Assembly (NCBI GenBank): GCA_965246795.1
Contig: CBDFFN010000012.1
Coordinates: 372,001-436,000 of the forward strand
From: JAJXWB01 sp965246795
Lineage (GTDB): Bacteria > Pseudomonadota > Alphaproteobacteria > Rhizobiales > Beijerinckiaceae
Direction: 5' to 3'
DNA: 64,000 bases
This document shows positions 53,322 to 61,335 of this stretch, piece by piece. Positions within the stretch are counted from its first letter, which is position 1, and the number at the start of each line of letters is the position of its first letter. A program made the translations under genes and the position numbers. The notes beneath the pieces were generated by a model, which saw nothing but the letters and a program-made list of their open reading frames with translations, made no database searches and had not been told where the DNA came from.

Positions 53322-54424
53322 CGCGTGCGGCCTTTCGTCGGCCGTTTTGCTTTTCGCGCGAATGTCTTGCCACGCGCGCCGATTTTCTTCGCAGCCTTCG
53401 TGGCCTTCTTTGCGAGTTTCTTGACGGTGTGCCTAACGCCCTTCTTCACGGGCTTTTTGCTGGCCTTCTTCGGCGCCTTCTTGCTCGCTTTTTTCGAAGC
53501 CTTCTTGGCGGCCTTCTTCACAGCGTGTTTGGCGACCTTTTTCGAAGCTTTCTTGGCAGCTTTCTTGGGCGCTTTTTTCTTCGCGGCTTTCTTGCTCGCC
53601 TTCTTCGCAGCCTTTGCAGCAGCAAGGCGCATCGGCCGCGCGTCGCGTCGCGTCAGAAACTCGACGACGGCGCGCGTGAAGGCGTCGGGCTGTTCGATGT
53701 TCGAGAGATGCGCAGCTTCGAGCGCAACCAACTCCGCACCGGCAATTCGATCGGCGATCAACTCACCGGCCTCGGGCGGCGTCGCCGGGTCCTGCGTGCC
53801 GACGATCACGAGCACAGGCCGCTCGATGTCGCGGATCGACTCGCGCTGGTCCATATCGCGAATGCCGGAGCAACACGCGACATAGCCCTGCGGCGGAGTC
53901 GTGTGCAGCATCGCAAGAATTTTTTCGACCGCCGCCGGGTCCTTGGACTGAAAGTCCTTCGTGAACCAGCGGTCGATCACGCCATGCGCGATCGCCTCCA
54001 TGCCGCTCGCGTTCACCGTGCGGATGCGGTCGTTCCAAACATCCGCGGAGCCTGCCTGCGCTGCGGTATTGGCTAACACCGCGCGGTCGATCCGCTCGGG
54101 ATGGTTGGTCAGCAGCCACTGCCCAACCATGCCGCCCTTCGACAGGCCCAACCAATGCACACGCTCGAGACCGAGGTCGTCCATGATCGCGAGCGCATCG
54201 AGGCCGAGCCGCGCGATCGAATAAGGTCCGTCCGGCGCAGCACTCTGGCCGTGCCCGCGCGAATCGTAGCGCACGACGTGGAAGTGCTTCTTGAGTTCCG
54301 GCATCTGCGGATCCCACATCGCGAGATTGGTCCCGAGCGAGTTCGACAACATGAGCACGGGCGCGTCCGGCCGCCCGTCGAGTTCGACATGAAACAGGTC
54401 TTCCCCGACCTTCACTTGCGGCAT
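53318..54424 (-). CDS. pcaD: 3-oxoadipate enol-lactonase with histone-H1-like Lys/Ala tail
   Basis: 368 residues. Residues 1-262 are a complete PcaD alpha/beta hydrolase: nucleophile Ser95 in HWLGLSKGGMVGQWL, Asp212 in GTQDPATPPEAG, His239 in EAAHLSNIEQPDAF. It hydrolyses the enol-lactone to 3-oxoadipate. Residues 264-368 are a tail of KKAxKK/KKAS units with about 45% lysine, like H1 or AlgP C-termini. The tail is in frame and its stop overlaps the pcaC ATG, so it is part of the gene rather than read-through from a neighbour. PcaD proteins are normally about 260 residues, so the tail is an addition; it could bind nucleic acid or polyphosphate. Confidence 0.9.
   Translation of the reverse strand: MPQVKVGEDLFHVELDGRPDAPVLMLSNSLGTNLAMWDPQMPELKKHFHVVRYDSRGHGQSAAPDGPYSIARLGLDALAIMDDLGLERVHWLGLSKGGMVGQWLLTNHPERIDRAVLANTAAQAGSADVWNDRIRTVNASGMEAIAHGVIDRWFTKDFQSKDPAAVEKILAMLHTTPPQGYVACCSGIRDMDQRESIRDIERPVLVIVGTQDPATPPEAGELIADRIAGAELVALEAAHLSNIEQPDAFTRAVVEFLTRRDARPMRLAAAKAAKKASKKAAKKKAPKKAAKKASKKVAKHAVKKAAKKASKKASKKAPKKASKKPVKKGVRHTVKKLAKKATKAAKKIGARGKTFARKAKRPTKGRTR
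53321..53635 (-). repeat. low-complexity Lys/Ala codon repeat encoding the PcaD tail
   Basis: The minus strand runs almost entirely in AAG, GCC/GCT and TCG/AGC codons, giving repeated AAGAAGGC-type units over 315 bp. Such internal repeats can expand or shrink by slippage, so tail length may vary between strains. Confidence 0.8.
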
Positions 54425-54478
54425 TCTCGCCTCCCGCTCTGCTGCGGCCACACTAGTCCTGTCCTGTTTCCGGGCAAG

Positions 54479-55450
54479 ATGGGACCGCGAATCGCCACGC
54501 GATACAAAGCCTTCGCGACGCCCTATAACGCGCGTGTGACCCCGCCCCCCGCCTCCATCGACGAAACGCTCGCGCTTCTGCGCGGCGCGAATTACGTCGC
54601 CGACCGCTCGCTCGCGACCGTCCTGTTTCTGGCGCTGCGCCTGCGCCGGCCCCTCTTCCTCGAGGGCGAGGCCGGCGTCGGCAAGACGGAAATCGCCAAG
54701 GTCCTGGCATCGACGCTTGGCCGGGAGTTGATCCGGCTGCAATGCTACGAGGGGCTCGATGTCTCGACGGCCGTCTACGAGTGGAATTATCCCGCGCAGA
54801 TGATGGCGATCCGGCTGGCGGAAGCCGCCGGCGAGCACGACCGCACGCGTATCGAGAGCGATATTTTTTCGGAACGGCATCTGATCGAGCGACCGTTGTT
54901 GCGTGCGCTGAAGCCCGCGACCGGCGGCGCGCCGGTTCTGCTGATTGATGAATTGGATCGCACGGACGAGGCCTTCGAGGCATTTCTGCTGGAAATCCTG
55001 TCCGACTATCAAGTGACGGTGCCGGAACTCGGCACAATCCGCGCGGCTGAGCCGCCGATCGTCATCATCACGTCGAACCGCACGCGCGAAATCCACGACG
55101 CGCTTAAGCGGCGCTGCCTTTACCACTGGGTCGATTATCCCGACGCCAAGCGCGAGATCGAAATCGTTCGTGCGCGCGCGCCAGATGCGTCCGCGAAGAT
55201 GACGGAAGCCCTCGTCGCTTTCGTGCAGAAGCTGCGGAAGGAAGACCTGTTCAAGTCGCCCGGCGTCGCAGAGACACTCGACTGGGCCTCGGCGCTCACC
55301 GAACTCGACGCCGTTGCGCTCGATCCTGCCGTGGTGTCCGACACGCTTGGCGTGCTGCTGAAGTATCAGGACGACATCGCGCGTGTGCAAGGCGCGAAGA
55401 CGAAGCAACTGGTCGACGAGGTCGCCGCGGATTTGCGGGTCGCGGGGTGA
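54479..55450 (+). CDS. MoxR-family AAA+ ATPase
   Basis: 323 residues. Walker A FLEGEAGVGKTEIAKVLA (about 61), Walker B PVLLIDELDRTDEAFEAFLL, sensor IVIITSNRTREIHDALKRRC. MoxR ATPases work with VWA proteins to mature or remodel metalloenzyme complexes; CoxD is the relative for CO dehydrogenase. The VWA partner follows after 145 bp. ATG at 54479 gives an extra 19 residues; a GTG at 54536 before TPPPASIDETLAL is an alternative. Divergent from pcaD, 54 bp apart. Confidence 0.9.
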   Translation: MGPRIATRYKAFATPYNARVTPPPASIDETLALLRGANYVADRSLATVLFLALRLRRPLFLEGEAGVGKTEIAKVLASTLGRELIRLQCYEGLDVSTAVYEWNYPAQMMAIRLAEAAGEHDRTRIESDIFSERHLIERPLLRALKPATGGAPVLLIDELDRTDEAFEAFLLEILSDYQVTVPELGTIRAAEPPIVIITSNRTREIHDALKRRCLYHWVDYPDAKREIEIVRARAPDASAKMTEALVAFVQKLRKEDLFKSPGVAETLDWASALTELDAVALDPAVVSDTLGVLLKYQDDIARVQGAKTKQLVDEVAADLRVAG

Positions 55451-55470
55451 GCCAATTCTCGGGTCACTTA

Positions 55471-55594
55471 ACCTCTCCCTGCCTGCGGGGAGAGGTCGAC
55501 GGCCGAAGGCCGGCGGGTGAGGGGCCAGGAATTTTTGAGGTTCGCGCTCGTTTGCCCCTCACCCCAACCCTCCCCCCGCTCGCGGGGAGAGGGA
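55471..55594. repeat. CTCTCCC/GGGAGAG repeats between moxR and the VWA gene
   Basis: Arms ACCTCTCCC (55471-55479) and GGGAGAGGT (55488-55496) form one hairpin; CCCTCCCCCCGC (55568-55579) and GCGGGGAGAGGG (55582-55593) form a second with one mismatch. Same family as 14107-14163 and 63801-63826. The 3' arm of the second supplies the only Shine-Dalgarno-like sequence for the next gene. Confidence 0.75.
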
Positions 55595-55595
55595 G

Positions 55596-56795
55596 TTGAG
55601 CCCCGGTCGTCTGCCCGAAAACATCCTGCATTTTGCACGCGCCCTTCGCGACGCCGGATTGCCGCTAGGACCGCGCTCCGTGCTCGACGCGATCGAAGCC
55701 GTGGAAGCAACCGGCTTTACCGCCCGCGAAGATTTTCGGGCCGCGCTGCAAGCGGTCTTTGTGACCAAGCACGAGCATCTCGTCGTCTTCGATCAAGCCT
55801 TTGATTACTTCTGGAAGAAGCGCGGCCTGATCGAAAAGATGATTGCGGCGATGTCGCCCTCCGTATCGCAGGAGCAGGCGAAGAAGAAACCCGAAGCCGG
55901 CGCATCGCGCGTCGCAGAGGCTTTATTCAAATCGCCGAAAGACGCGAAGCCAAAGGAAGAACTGACGTTCGACACACGCTTCACGATGTCGGCGGCGGAA
56001 GTTTTGCAGGGCAAGGATTTCGCGCAAATGTCGGCAGCCGAACTCCGCCGCGCGGAAGAAGCCATCGCGCGACTGCGGCTGCCGGCCGAACGGATGCGTT
56101 TGCGCCGCTGGCGTGCGGATGTGCGTGGCCTCCGAATAGACCCGCGTAAAACGTTTCGGCGCTCAATGCGCTCGGGCGGCGCATCCATCGAACTTGCGCA
56201 TCGCGCGCCGGCCACACGCTTCGCGCCGATCGTGGCCATCTGCGACATCTCCGGATCGATGAGCGACTACACGCGCATCTTCCTGCATTTCCTCCATGCG
56301 CTGACGGACGAACGGCGGCGCGTATCGACCTTCCTCTTCGGCACGCGGTTGACGAATGTCACGCGTGCGTTGCGTCACAAAGATATCGACGAAGCGCTCG
56401 CCGAATGTTCGCTTGGCGTGAAGGACTGGTCGGGCGGCACGCGCATCGCGGCGTCGCTGCATGCGTTCAATCGCGAATGGTCGCGCCGCGTGCTGGGCAG
56501 TGGCGCCATCGTGCTGCTCTTCACCGACGGGCTAGAACGCGAAGGGCTCGACCAGCTCGCGCGTGAGACGGAGCGGCTACAGAAATCCTGCAAGCGGCTG
56601 ATCTGGATCAACCCGCTCCTGCGCTTCTCGGAATTCGAGGCGCGCGCCTCCGGCATCCGCACGATGCTGCCTTGCGTCGACGAATTCCGCCCGATTCACA
56701 ATCTTCGCGCGATGACGGACCTTGTCGCCGCATTGAGCGAGGGCGATGCGGCACGCACGAACGATCCTCGTGAGTGGCTGCGACGAGCAGGCTAG
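55596..56795 (+). CDS. VWA domain-containing protein (CoxE-like)
   Basis: 399 residues. N-terminal helical part (LPENILHFARALRDAGLPLG), a Lys/Glu-rich linker, and a VWA domain with MIDAS start VAICDISGSMSDYTR (Asp about 217) and LLFTDGLERE. It should pair with the MoxR ATPase encoded just upstream, assembling or inserting metal into a target enzyme not identified here. The start is a TTG at 55596, directly after GGGAG within a palindromic repeat; an in-frame ATG only occurs much later. Distinct from the VWA protein at 1-467. Confidence 0.87.
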   Translation: MSPGRLPENILHFARALRDAGLPLGPRSVLDAIEAVEATGFTAREDFRAALQAVFVTKHEHLVVFDQAFDYFWKKRGLIEKMIAAMSPSVSQEQAKKKPEAGASRVAEALFKSPKDAKPKEELTFDTRFTMSAAEVLQGKDFAQMSAAELRRAEEAIARLRLPAERMRLRRWRADVRGLRIDPRKTFRRSMRSGGASIELAHRAPATRFAPIVAICDISGSMSDYTRIFLHFLHALTDERRRVSTFLFGTRLTNVTRALRHKDIDEALAECSLGVKDWSGGTRIAASLHAFNREWSRRVLGSGAIVLLFTDGLEREGLDQLARETERLQKSCKRLIWINPLLRFSEFEARASGIRTMLPCVDEFRPIHNLRAMTDLVAALSEGDAARTNDPREWLRRAG

Positions 56796-56807
56796 CCCTT
56801 CGTCCAA

Positions 56808-57440
56808 TCAACGCTTGCGAGAACGCTTTGGCGCAGATCGAGCAGGCAGGTTCGTCGGCACCGGCTTCCGCCGCGTCGCCAGCCACCCCGCAAGAGGCGA
56901 TCCGAATGACAGACACCAGACGAATTGCGCAACGAATGGCGTGAAAACGGCGGTTACCGTTCCAACGACGAACACGAAAACCGGAAGGATTGCTGTTGTC
57001 AGCAACTCGGTACTACGGCGATCCCGCAACGCCAGAGCCCACAGAAGTGCATTCAGGCTGGCAATGATCGTCAAATGCAGGCCGTAGCCCGCTGCAACGA
57101 CGTTATCGAGCCGGTATGCACCGTAGAGTCCGTTCGTGACCGGAAGCAAAACGATCGACAGCAGAAAAATTAGGTTGAGAAATACTTCGCTTCGGCTTCC
57201 TTCTGGCGCGAAGGCAAGCCGCCGATGATGGCTGAGCCAGAACCCACCGGCGGCGACGAAGCTGATCATCAAAGCGATGACAGGTTGAGCGTACGCACCG
57301 ACGAGATCCGACGAATTCGGAGCGCTCGTGAAGCGACTGGCTTTTGGCAGATCGTAGGCGAGCAGCGTCATCGCAACACCGAAGATGGTGTTGCTTAAAG
57401 CCTCCAGCCGACGCATTTCGAAAAAGGCGATCTGCGCCAC
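56808..57440 (-). CDS. TMEM175/DUF1211-like six-helix potassium-channel-type protein
   Basis: 210 residues, six hydrophobic helices. Helix 1 RRLEALSNTIFGVAMTLLAY aligns with the TMEM175 motif RxxAFSDGVFAIAITLL but has LSN in place of FSD. AGGFWLSHHRRLAFAP and LIFLLSIVLLPVTNGLYGAY are further family-like helices. Bacterial TMEM175 proteins form tetrameric potassium channels from a single repeat. GTG start at 57440 follows AAGGATAATA. The tail RRKPVPTNLPARSAPKRSRK is basic. Channel function uncertain given the changed motif. Confidence 0.72.
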   Translation of the reverse strand: MAQIAFFEMRRLEALSNTIFGVAMTLLAYDLPKASRFTSAPNSSDLVGAYAQPVIALMISFVAAGGFWLSHHRRLAFAPEGSRSEVFLNLIFLLSIVLLPVTNGLYGAYRLDNVVAAGYGLHLTIIASLNALLWALALRDRRSTELLTTAILPVFVFVVGTVTAVFTPFVAQFVWCLSFGSPLAGWLATRRKPVPTNLPARSAPKRSRKR

Positions 57441-57504
57441 TATTATCCTTCAAGGCCGCTGGAATCGACCGACGGCATGCGGGGCTGCGCGCACCACCGA
57501 GTCA

Positions 57505-58671
57505 TCACGCCGCAAGTACAGTCTCCGCGAGCCGCGCCCAATAGCTCACGCCATGCGGGATCGCGGCATCGTCGAAATCGTATTTTGCATGATGCAGGCC
57601 GGCCGTTGTTCCGTTACCGATGAAGATGAAAGCGCCCGGCCGCGCCTCCAGCATGTAGGAAAAGTCCTCTGCGCCCATCACGGGCGGCAGGTTCGGCAAC
57701 ACGCGGTCGTGTCCCGCCACCTCGCGCGCGACGGCAAGCGCGAGTGTCGTCTCGTGCGCGTGATTGACGGTGACGGGATAGCCGTCCTCGAAATCGATTG
57801 TCGCTGTCGCGCGATGCACGCGCGATGTGCCCTCGACGATTTCGAAGAAGCGCTCCTTTGCGAGCGCGCGCGTTTCCTTGCGAAGCGCGCGGATCGTGCC
57901 GGTGAGGCGCGCGGTCTGCGGGATGATGTTGTTGGCGCTGCCGGCGTGGAACTGCGTGATCGAGACGACGATGGAATCGAGCGGATCGATGACGCGCGAT
58001 GCGATCGTCTGCAACGCCGTCACGATTTGCGCGCCGACGATAATCGGATCGACGCATTCGTGCGGCTTCGCGGCATGGCCACCAAGCCCTTCGATGTCGA
58101 CGATGAAGCGATCGGCCGAGGCCATCGTTGGCCCCGGCGTAATCGCAAACGCGCCGATCGGCAGGCCCGGCGCATTGTGCATCCCGAACACCTGGTCGAT
58201 GCCGAAACGATCCATCAACCCATCGTCGACCATCGCCTTGCCACCGGCCCCGCCCTCCTCCGCCGGCTGAAAGATGAGCGCGACTGTCCCGTCAAAATTG
58301 CGGGTCTCAGCAAGATATTTCGCCGCGCCGAGCAACATCGCGGTGTGGCCGTCGTGCCCGCAGGCATGCATTGCGCCCGGCGTCTGCGAAGCCCAGGCCT
58401 TGCCGGTCGCTTCCTCGATCGGCAGCGCATCCATGTCGGCGCGTAAACCGACGACCTTGCCAGCCCCGCGGTTGCGTCCGTGCAGAATGCCGACAACCCC
58501 GGTCCGTCCAAGACCGGTCACGACCTCATCGCAACCGAAGCCGCGCAGCTTGCCCGCCACGACATCGGCGGTGCGATGCACGTCGTAAAGAATTTCTGGG
58601 TGGCGGTGGAAATCCTGCCGCCATTGCGCGACCTCGTCGGCTAGGTCGGCGACGCGATTGAGCACAGGCAT
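57505..58671 (-). CDS. M20 family amidohydrolase (hippurate hydrolase-like)
   Basis: 388 residues. Metal-site blocks GLRADMDALPIEE, MHACGHDGHTAML and FQPAEEGGAGGKAMVDDG, and the late MGAEDFSYMLEARPGAF. These are typical of the HipO/IAA-amino-acid hydrolase branch that cleaves N-acyl amino acids. Dimerisation domain in the middle. Cytoplasmic, GGAG before ATG. No pathway neighbour fixes the substrate. Confidence 0.92.
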   Translation of the reverse strand: MPVLNRVADLADEVAQWRQDFHRHPEILYDVHRTADVVAGKLRGFGCDEVVTGLGRTGVVGILHGRNRGAGKVVGLRADMDALPIEEATGKAWASQTPGAMHACGHDGHTAMLLGAAKYLAETRNFDGTVALIFQPAEEGGAGGKAMVDDGLMDRFGIDQVFGMHNAPGLPIGAFAITPGPTMASADRFIVDIEGLGGHAAKPHECVDPIIVGAQIVTALQTIASRVIDPLDSIVVSITQFHAGSANNIIPQTARLTGTIRALRKETRALAKERFFEIVEGTSRVHRATATIDFEDGYPVTVNHAHETTLALAVAREVAGHDRVLPNLPPVMGAEDFSYMLEARPGAFIFIGNGTTAGLHHAKYDFDDAAIPHGVSYWARLAETVLAA

Positions 58672-58813
58672 GGGGAGCTCCTTCGCGCCGAAGGAGAGGC
58701 TCCAGTCGCACGGCTGTCAACGCGCTGGCGCGTTACCGCATGGCCTCAAGCAACATTTCGTGCATTTTGCTCGCCGCCCGCGCGCGCATTGTGCCCGGGC
58801 CTGAAAGACGACG

Positions 58814-59755
58814 ATGCCCAAGACCGAGAAGATTGCCGTCAACGGCATCGAAATGTCCGTCACGCTGGACGGCACGGGACCGCTCGTCGTTCTGTGTCAT
58901 GGCTGGCCGGAACTGTCTTTCTCCTGGCGACACCAGATTCCAGCGCTCGCGGCGGCCGGTTATCGCGTCGCTGCGCCGGACATGCGCGGGTTCGGCGAGA
59001 CGAGCGCGCCGCAGGACATCAGCGCCTACACGCTGTTTCACAATGTCGGCGACATCGTTGCGCTGGTTGCTGCACTCGGTGAGACCCGCGCGGCGGTCAT
59101 CGGGCACGACTGGGGCGCGCCGATCGCCTGGCATTGCGCGATGTTCCGGCCCGACATTTTTCCCGTCGTCGCGGCGTTGTCGGTGCCGCTCGCGCCGCGC
59201 GCGAAACGAGAGCCGCTGGAGGCGCTGCGCGCTGCCGGCGTACCCTGGTTCTACTGGCACTATTTTCAGGAGCCTGGCGTCGCGGAAGCCGAGTTCGAGG
59301 CCGACGTCGCCCGCTTCATGCGCATCGTCACTTACGGACGCGGCATCGATCTGGTGCTGAAACCCGGCGGAAAATTTCTCGACGGCGGCACGATTCCGGA
59401 GACGATGCCAGACTGGCTCGACGAGGTGTCGCTTGCGCAAATGGTCGCCGCCTATCGCAAAAGCGGCTTTCGCGGCGGTCTGAACTGGTATCGCAATATC
59501 GACCGCAACTGGGCGCTGACCGCGCCGTGGGATGGCGCGAAGGTCACGCAGCCCGCCCTCTTCATCGCCGGCTCGAAGGATGGCGTGATCCTCGGGCCCA
59601 TCGGCCGCAAGAATCTCGAATCGCTGGAGCAACTCGTCCCCAACCTGCGCGAGAAGATCGTGCTCGAGGGCGCAGGCCACTGGATTCAGCAGGAGCGACC
59701 CGCTGAGGTCAACGAGGCGCTCTTGCGCTTCCTCCAGTACGACTATCCCGCTTAG
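58814..59755 (+). CDS. alpha/beta hydrolase, epoxide hydrolase type
   Basis: 313 residues. Oxyanion motif VLCHGWPELSFSWRHQ (about 31), nucleophile VIGHDWGAPIAWHCA (Asp about 98), cap-domain tyrosines (YWHYFQEPG), and C-terminal His in LEGAGHWIQQERP. The HGWP plus GHDWG set is characteristic of soluble epoxide hydrolases; fluoroacetate or haloacetate dehalogenases are related alternatives. Stands alone. Confidence 0.88.
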   Translation: MPKTEKIAVNGIEMSVTLDGTGPLVVLCHGWPELSFSWRHQIPALAAAGYRVAAPDMRGFGETSAPQDISAYTLFHNVGDIVALVAALGETRAAVIGHDWGAPIAWHCAMFRPDIFPVVAALSVPLAPRAKREPLEALRAAGVPWFYWHYFQEPGVAEAEFEADVARFMRIVTYGRGIDLVLKPGGKFLDGGTIPETMPDWLDEVSLAQMVAAYRKSGFRGGLNWYRNIDRNWALTAPWDGAKVTQPALFIAGSKDGVILGPIGRKNLESLEQLVPNLREKIVLEGAGHWIQQERPAEVNEALLRFLQYDYPA

Positions 59756-59896
59756 TCTGGCGCAAGTACTTTCGATCTGGCGATACAACGCGGCTGCAAG
59801 GCACGAAGGGCTTCAGCGGGAACGTCCCGAATTTCGCCGCGATGCCAACGTACCCGCGCGGAACCGGCGGCCCCGCCGAAGGAGACTAATCCGTCC

Positions 59897-60571
59897 ATGC
59901 TGCGCCCTGCCCTCTTCATCCTCGCCGCCCTCGCCATAGGAGCGACACCGGCGTTGGCGCAGTCCCGCCGCAAGCCCGATCCGGAGGCCACCGAGCCGGC
60001 CAAGACCAAGGGCAAGTCGAACAAGACCGACACATCCGAGACGAGCGATACGAAGGGGAAATCTGCACGCGGCAAGGGCAAGGACGCCAAGTCGAAAGAG
60101 ACCGACGCCAAGCCCGGCGCAAAAGATGCGAAGGGCAAGCCGCAGCAGGTCGGCACGTTCGGCGATTGGGGCGCTTTCACCGCACAGGGCAAGGGCAAGA
60201 CCTGCTACGCGCTGGCCGAGCCGCGCGACCGCACGCCCGCGAGCCTGAAGCGCGACAAGGCCTATGTCTTCATCTCGAACCGGCCCGGCGAGAACGTGCG
60301 CAACGAAGTGTCGATCATCATGGGCTTTCCTATGAAGGACAATTCGGACGCAAAGGCCGAAATCGGCAACGTCACCTTCGATCTCATATGCAAAGGCGCG
60401 AACGCCTGGGTGAAGAATGCCGCGAAAGAAGGCGACTTCATCGAAGCGCTGAAGCGCGGTTCAAAACTCGTGATCAAGGCCTCGTCGATCAAAGGCAGTC
60501 TCAACACCGACAGCTATTCGCTGGCCGGCCTGTCCGATGCGATGGCGCGCGTGCAGAAGGACTGTCCCTGA
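59897..60571 (+). CDS. IalB-family invasion-associated protein with long charged linker
   Basis: 224 residues. Signal peptide (LRPALFILAALAIGATPALA), then about 65 residues of Lys/Asp/Thr/Gly low-complexity linker (ETSDTKGKSARGKGKDAKSK), then an IalB-like domain with GTFGDWGAFTAQ, TCYALAEPRDRTPAS and VTFDLICKGANAWVKN. Two Cys in the domain fit a disulfide. Named for Bartonella IalB, but common in free-living rhizobia, where it is a periplasmic or outer-membrane protein of unknown role. AAGGAG lies upstream of the ATG. Confidence 0.85.
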   Translation: MLRPALFILAALAIGATPALAQSRRKPDPEATEPAKTKGKSNKTDTSETSDTKGKSARGKGKDAKSKETDAKPGAKDAKGKPQQVGTFGDWGAFTAQGKGKTCYALAEPRDRTPASLKRDKAYVFISNRPGENVRNEVSIIMGFPMKDNSDAKAEIGNVTFDLICKGANAWVKNAAKEGDFIEALKRGSKLVIKASSIKGSLNTDSYSLAGLSDAMARVQKDCP

Positions 60572-60629
60572 GCTTTCGCATCTCGGCCGCTGGGCTTAGG
60601 CTGCGACCCGAAGCAACCCGGAAGCAGCG

Positions 60630-61193
60630 ATGAATATCCGTCCGGAAGTCAGTCTCGACAACGCGCAATTCCTCGCGTGGGCCGAGCACCAGGAGCGCAA
60701 GTACGAGCTCGTGGACGGGAGGGTCGTCCTGCAGCAGAATGTGACGCGCGGCCACAACCGCATCTGCATCAACGTCGTCGCAGCCCTCCGGATTCTGCTT
60801 GATCCGACCCGCTACGACGTGGCGCAAGGCGATTTCGCCGTTGAAACCGGCGACCGCAATATTCGTTATGCCGATGTCATGGTCGAACCGTTCAGCGACG
60901 CGCTTGGCGAACGCACGACCACGAAAGCAATCCTCCTGGTGGAGGTTCTCTCCCCCTCGAGCCTACACATCGACTTTCACGAGAAGCTCGACGAATACAG
61001 CGCGCTCGATGCGCTTCAGACGTACCTCATCTGCGCTCAGGACGAACCGCGCGTCTGGGTTTGGACACGCTTAGACGGCGAATGGCCCAAAACCCCGCAA
61101 ATTCTTGATGAACGCGAGGCGATTATCGAGGTGCCCGCGCTCGGCATCGTCCTGCCGCTGTCGGAAATCTACCGAAACATTCCTTCTCGCTGA
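60630..61193 (+). CDS. Uma2 family (DUF820) putative nuclease
   Basis: 187 residues. PD-(D/E)XK-like features: KYELVDGRVVLQ, GDRNIRYADVMVEPF and ILLVEVLSPSSLHIDFHEKL (E-x-L-S). Abundant in cyanobacteria and scattered in rhizobia; activity has rarely been tested. It is a lone gene with no partner toxin or antitoxin. 58 bp after the IalB-like gene. Confidence 0.88.
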   Translation: MNIRPEVSLDNAQFLAWAEHQERKYELVDGRVVLQQNVTRGHNRICINVVAALRILLDPTRYDVAQGDFAVETGDRNIRYADVMVEPFSDALGERTTTKAILLVEVLSPSSLHIDFHEKLDEYSALDALQTYLICAQDEPRVWVWTRLDGEWPKTPQILDEREAIIEVPALGIVLPLSEIYRNIPSR

Positions 61194-61335
61194 CGTGACG
61201 GCAGACCCCAACCAAGGTCTGGGAGAAAAGCGCTTGCTTCCGGAAGCCGCGGACGCATAGTCCCCGCCCAATCCAAGAACCCGCCCCGCATTTCGCGCGA
61301 GACGGCAGGCCATTCAGGTCAGGGCGGAGAACCTA

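Noticed and set aside
53321..53635. Short repeated units that resemble a CRISPR or tandem-repeat array
   Set aside because: They are codon repeats for the Lys/Ala tail of PcaD, in frame with the gene and without spacers.
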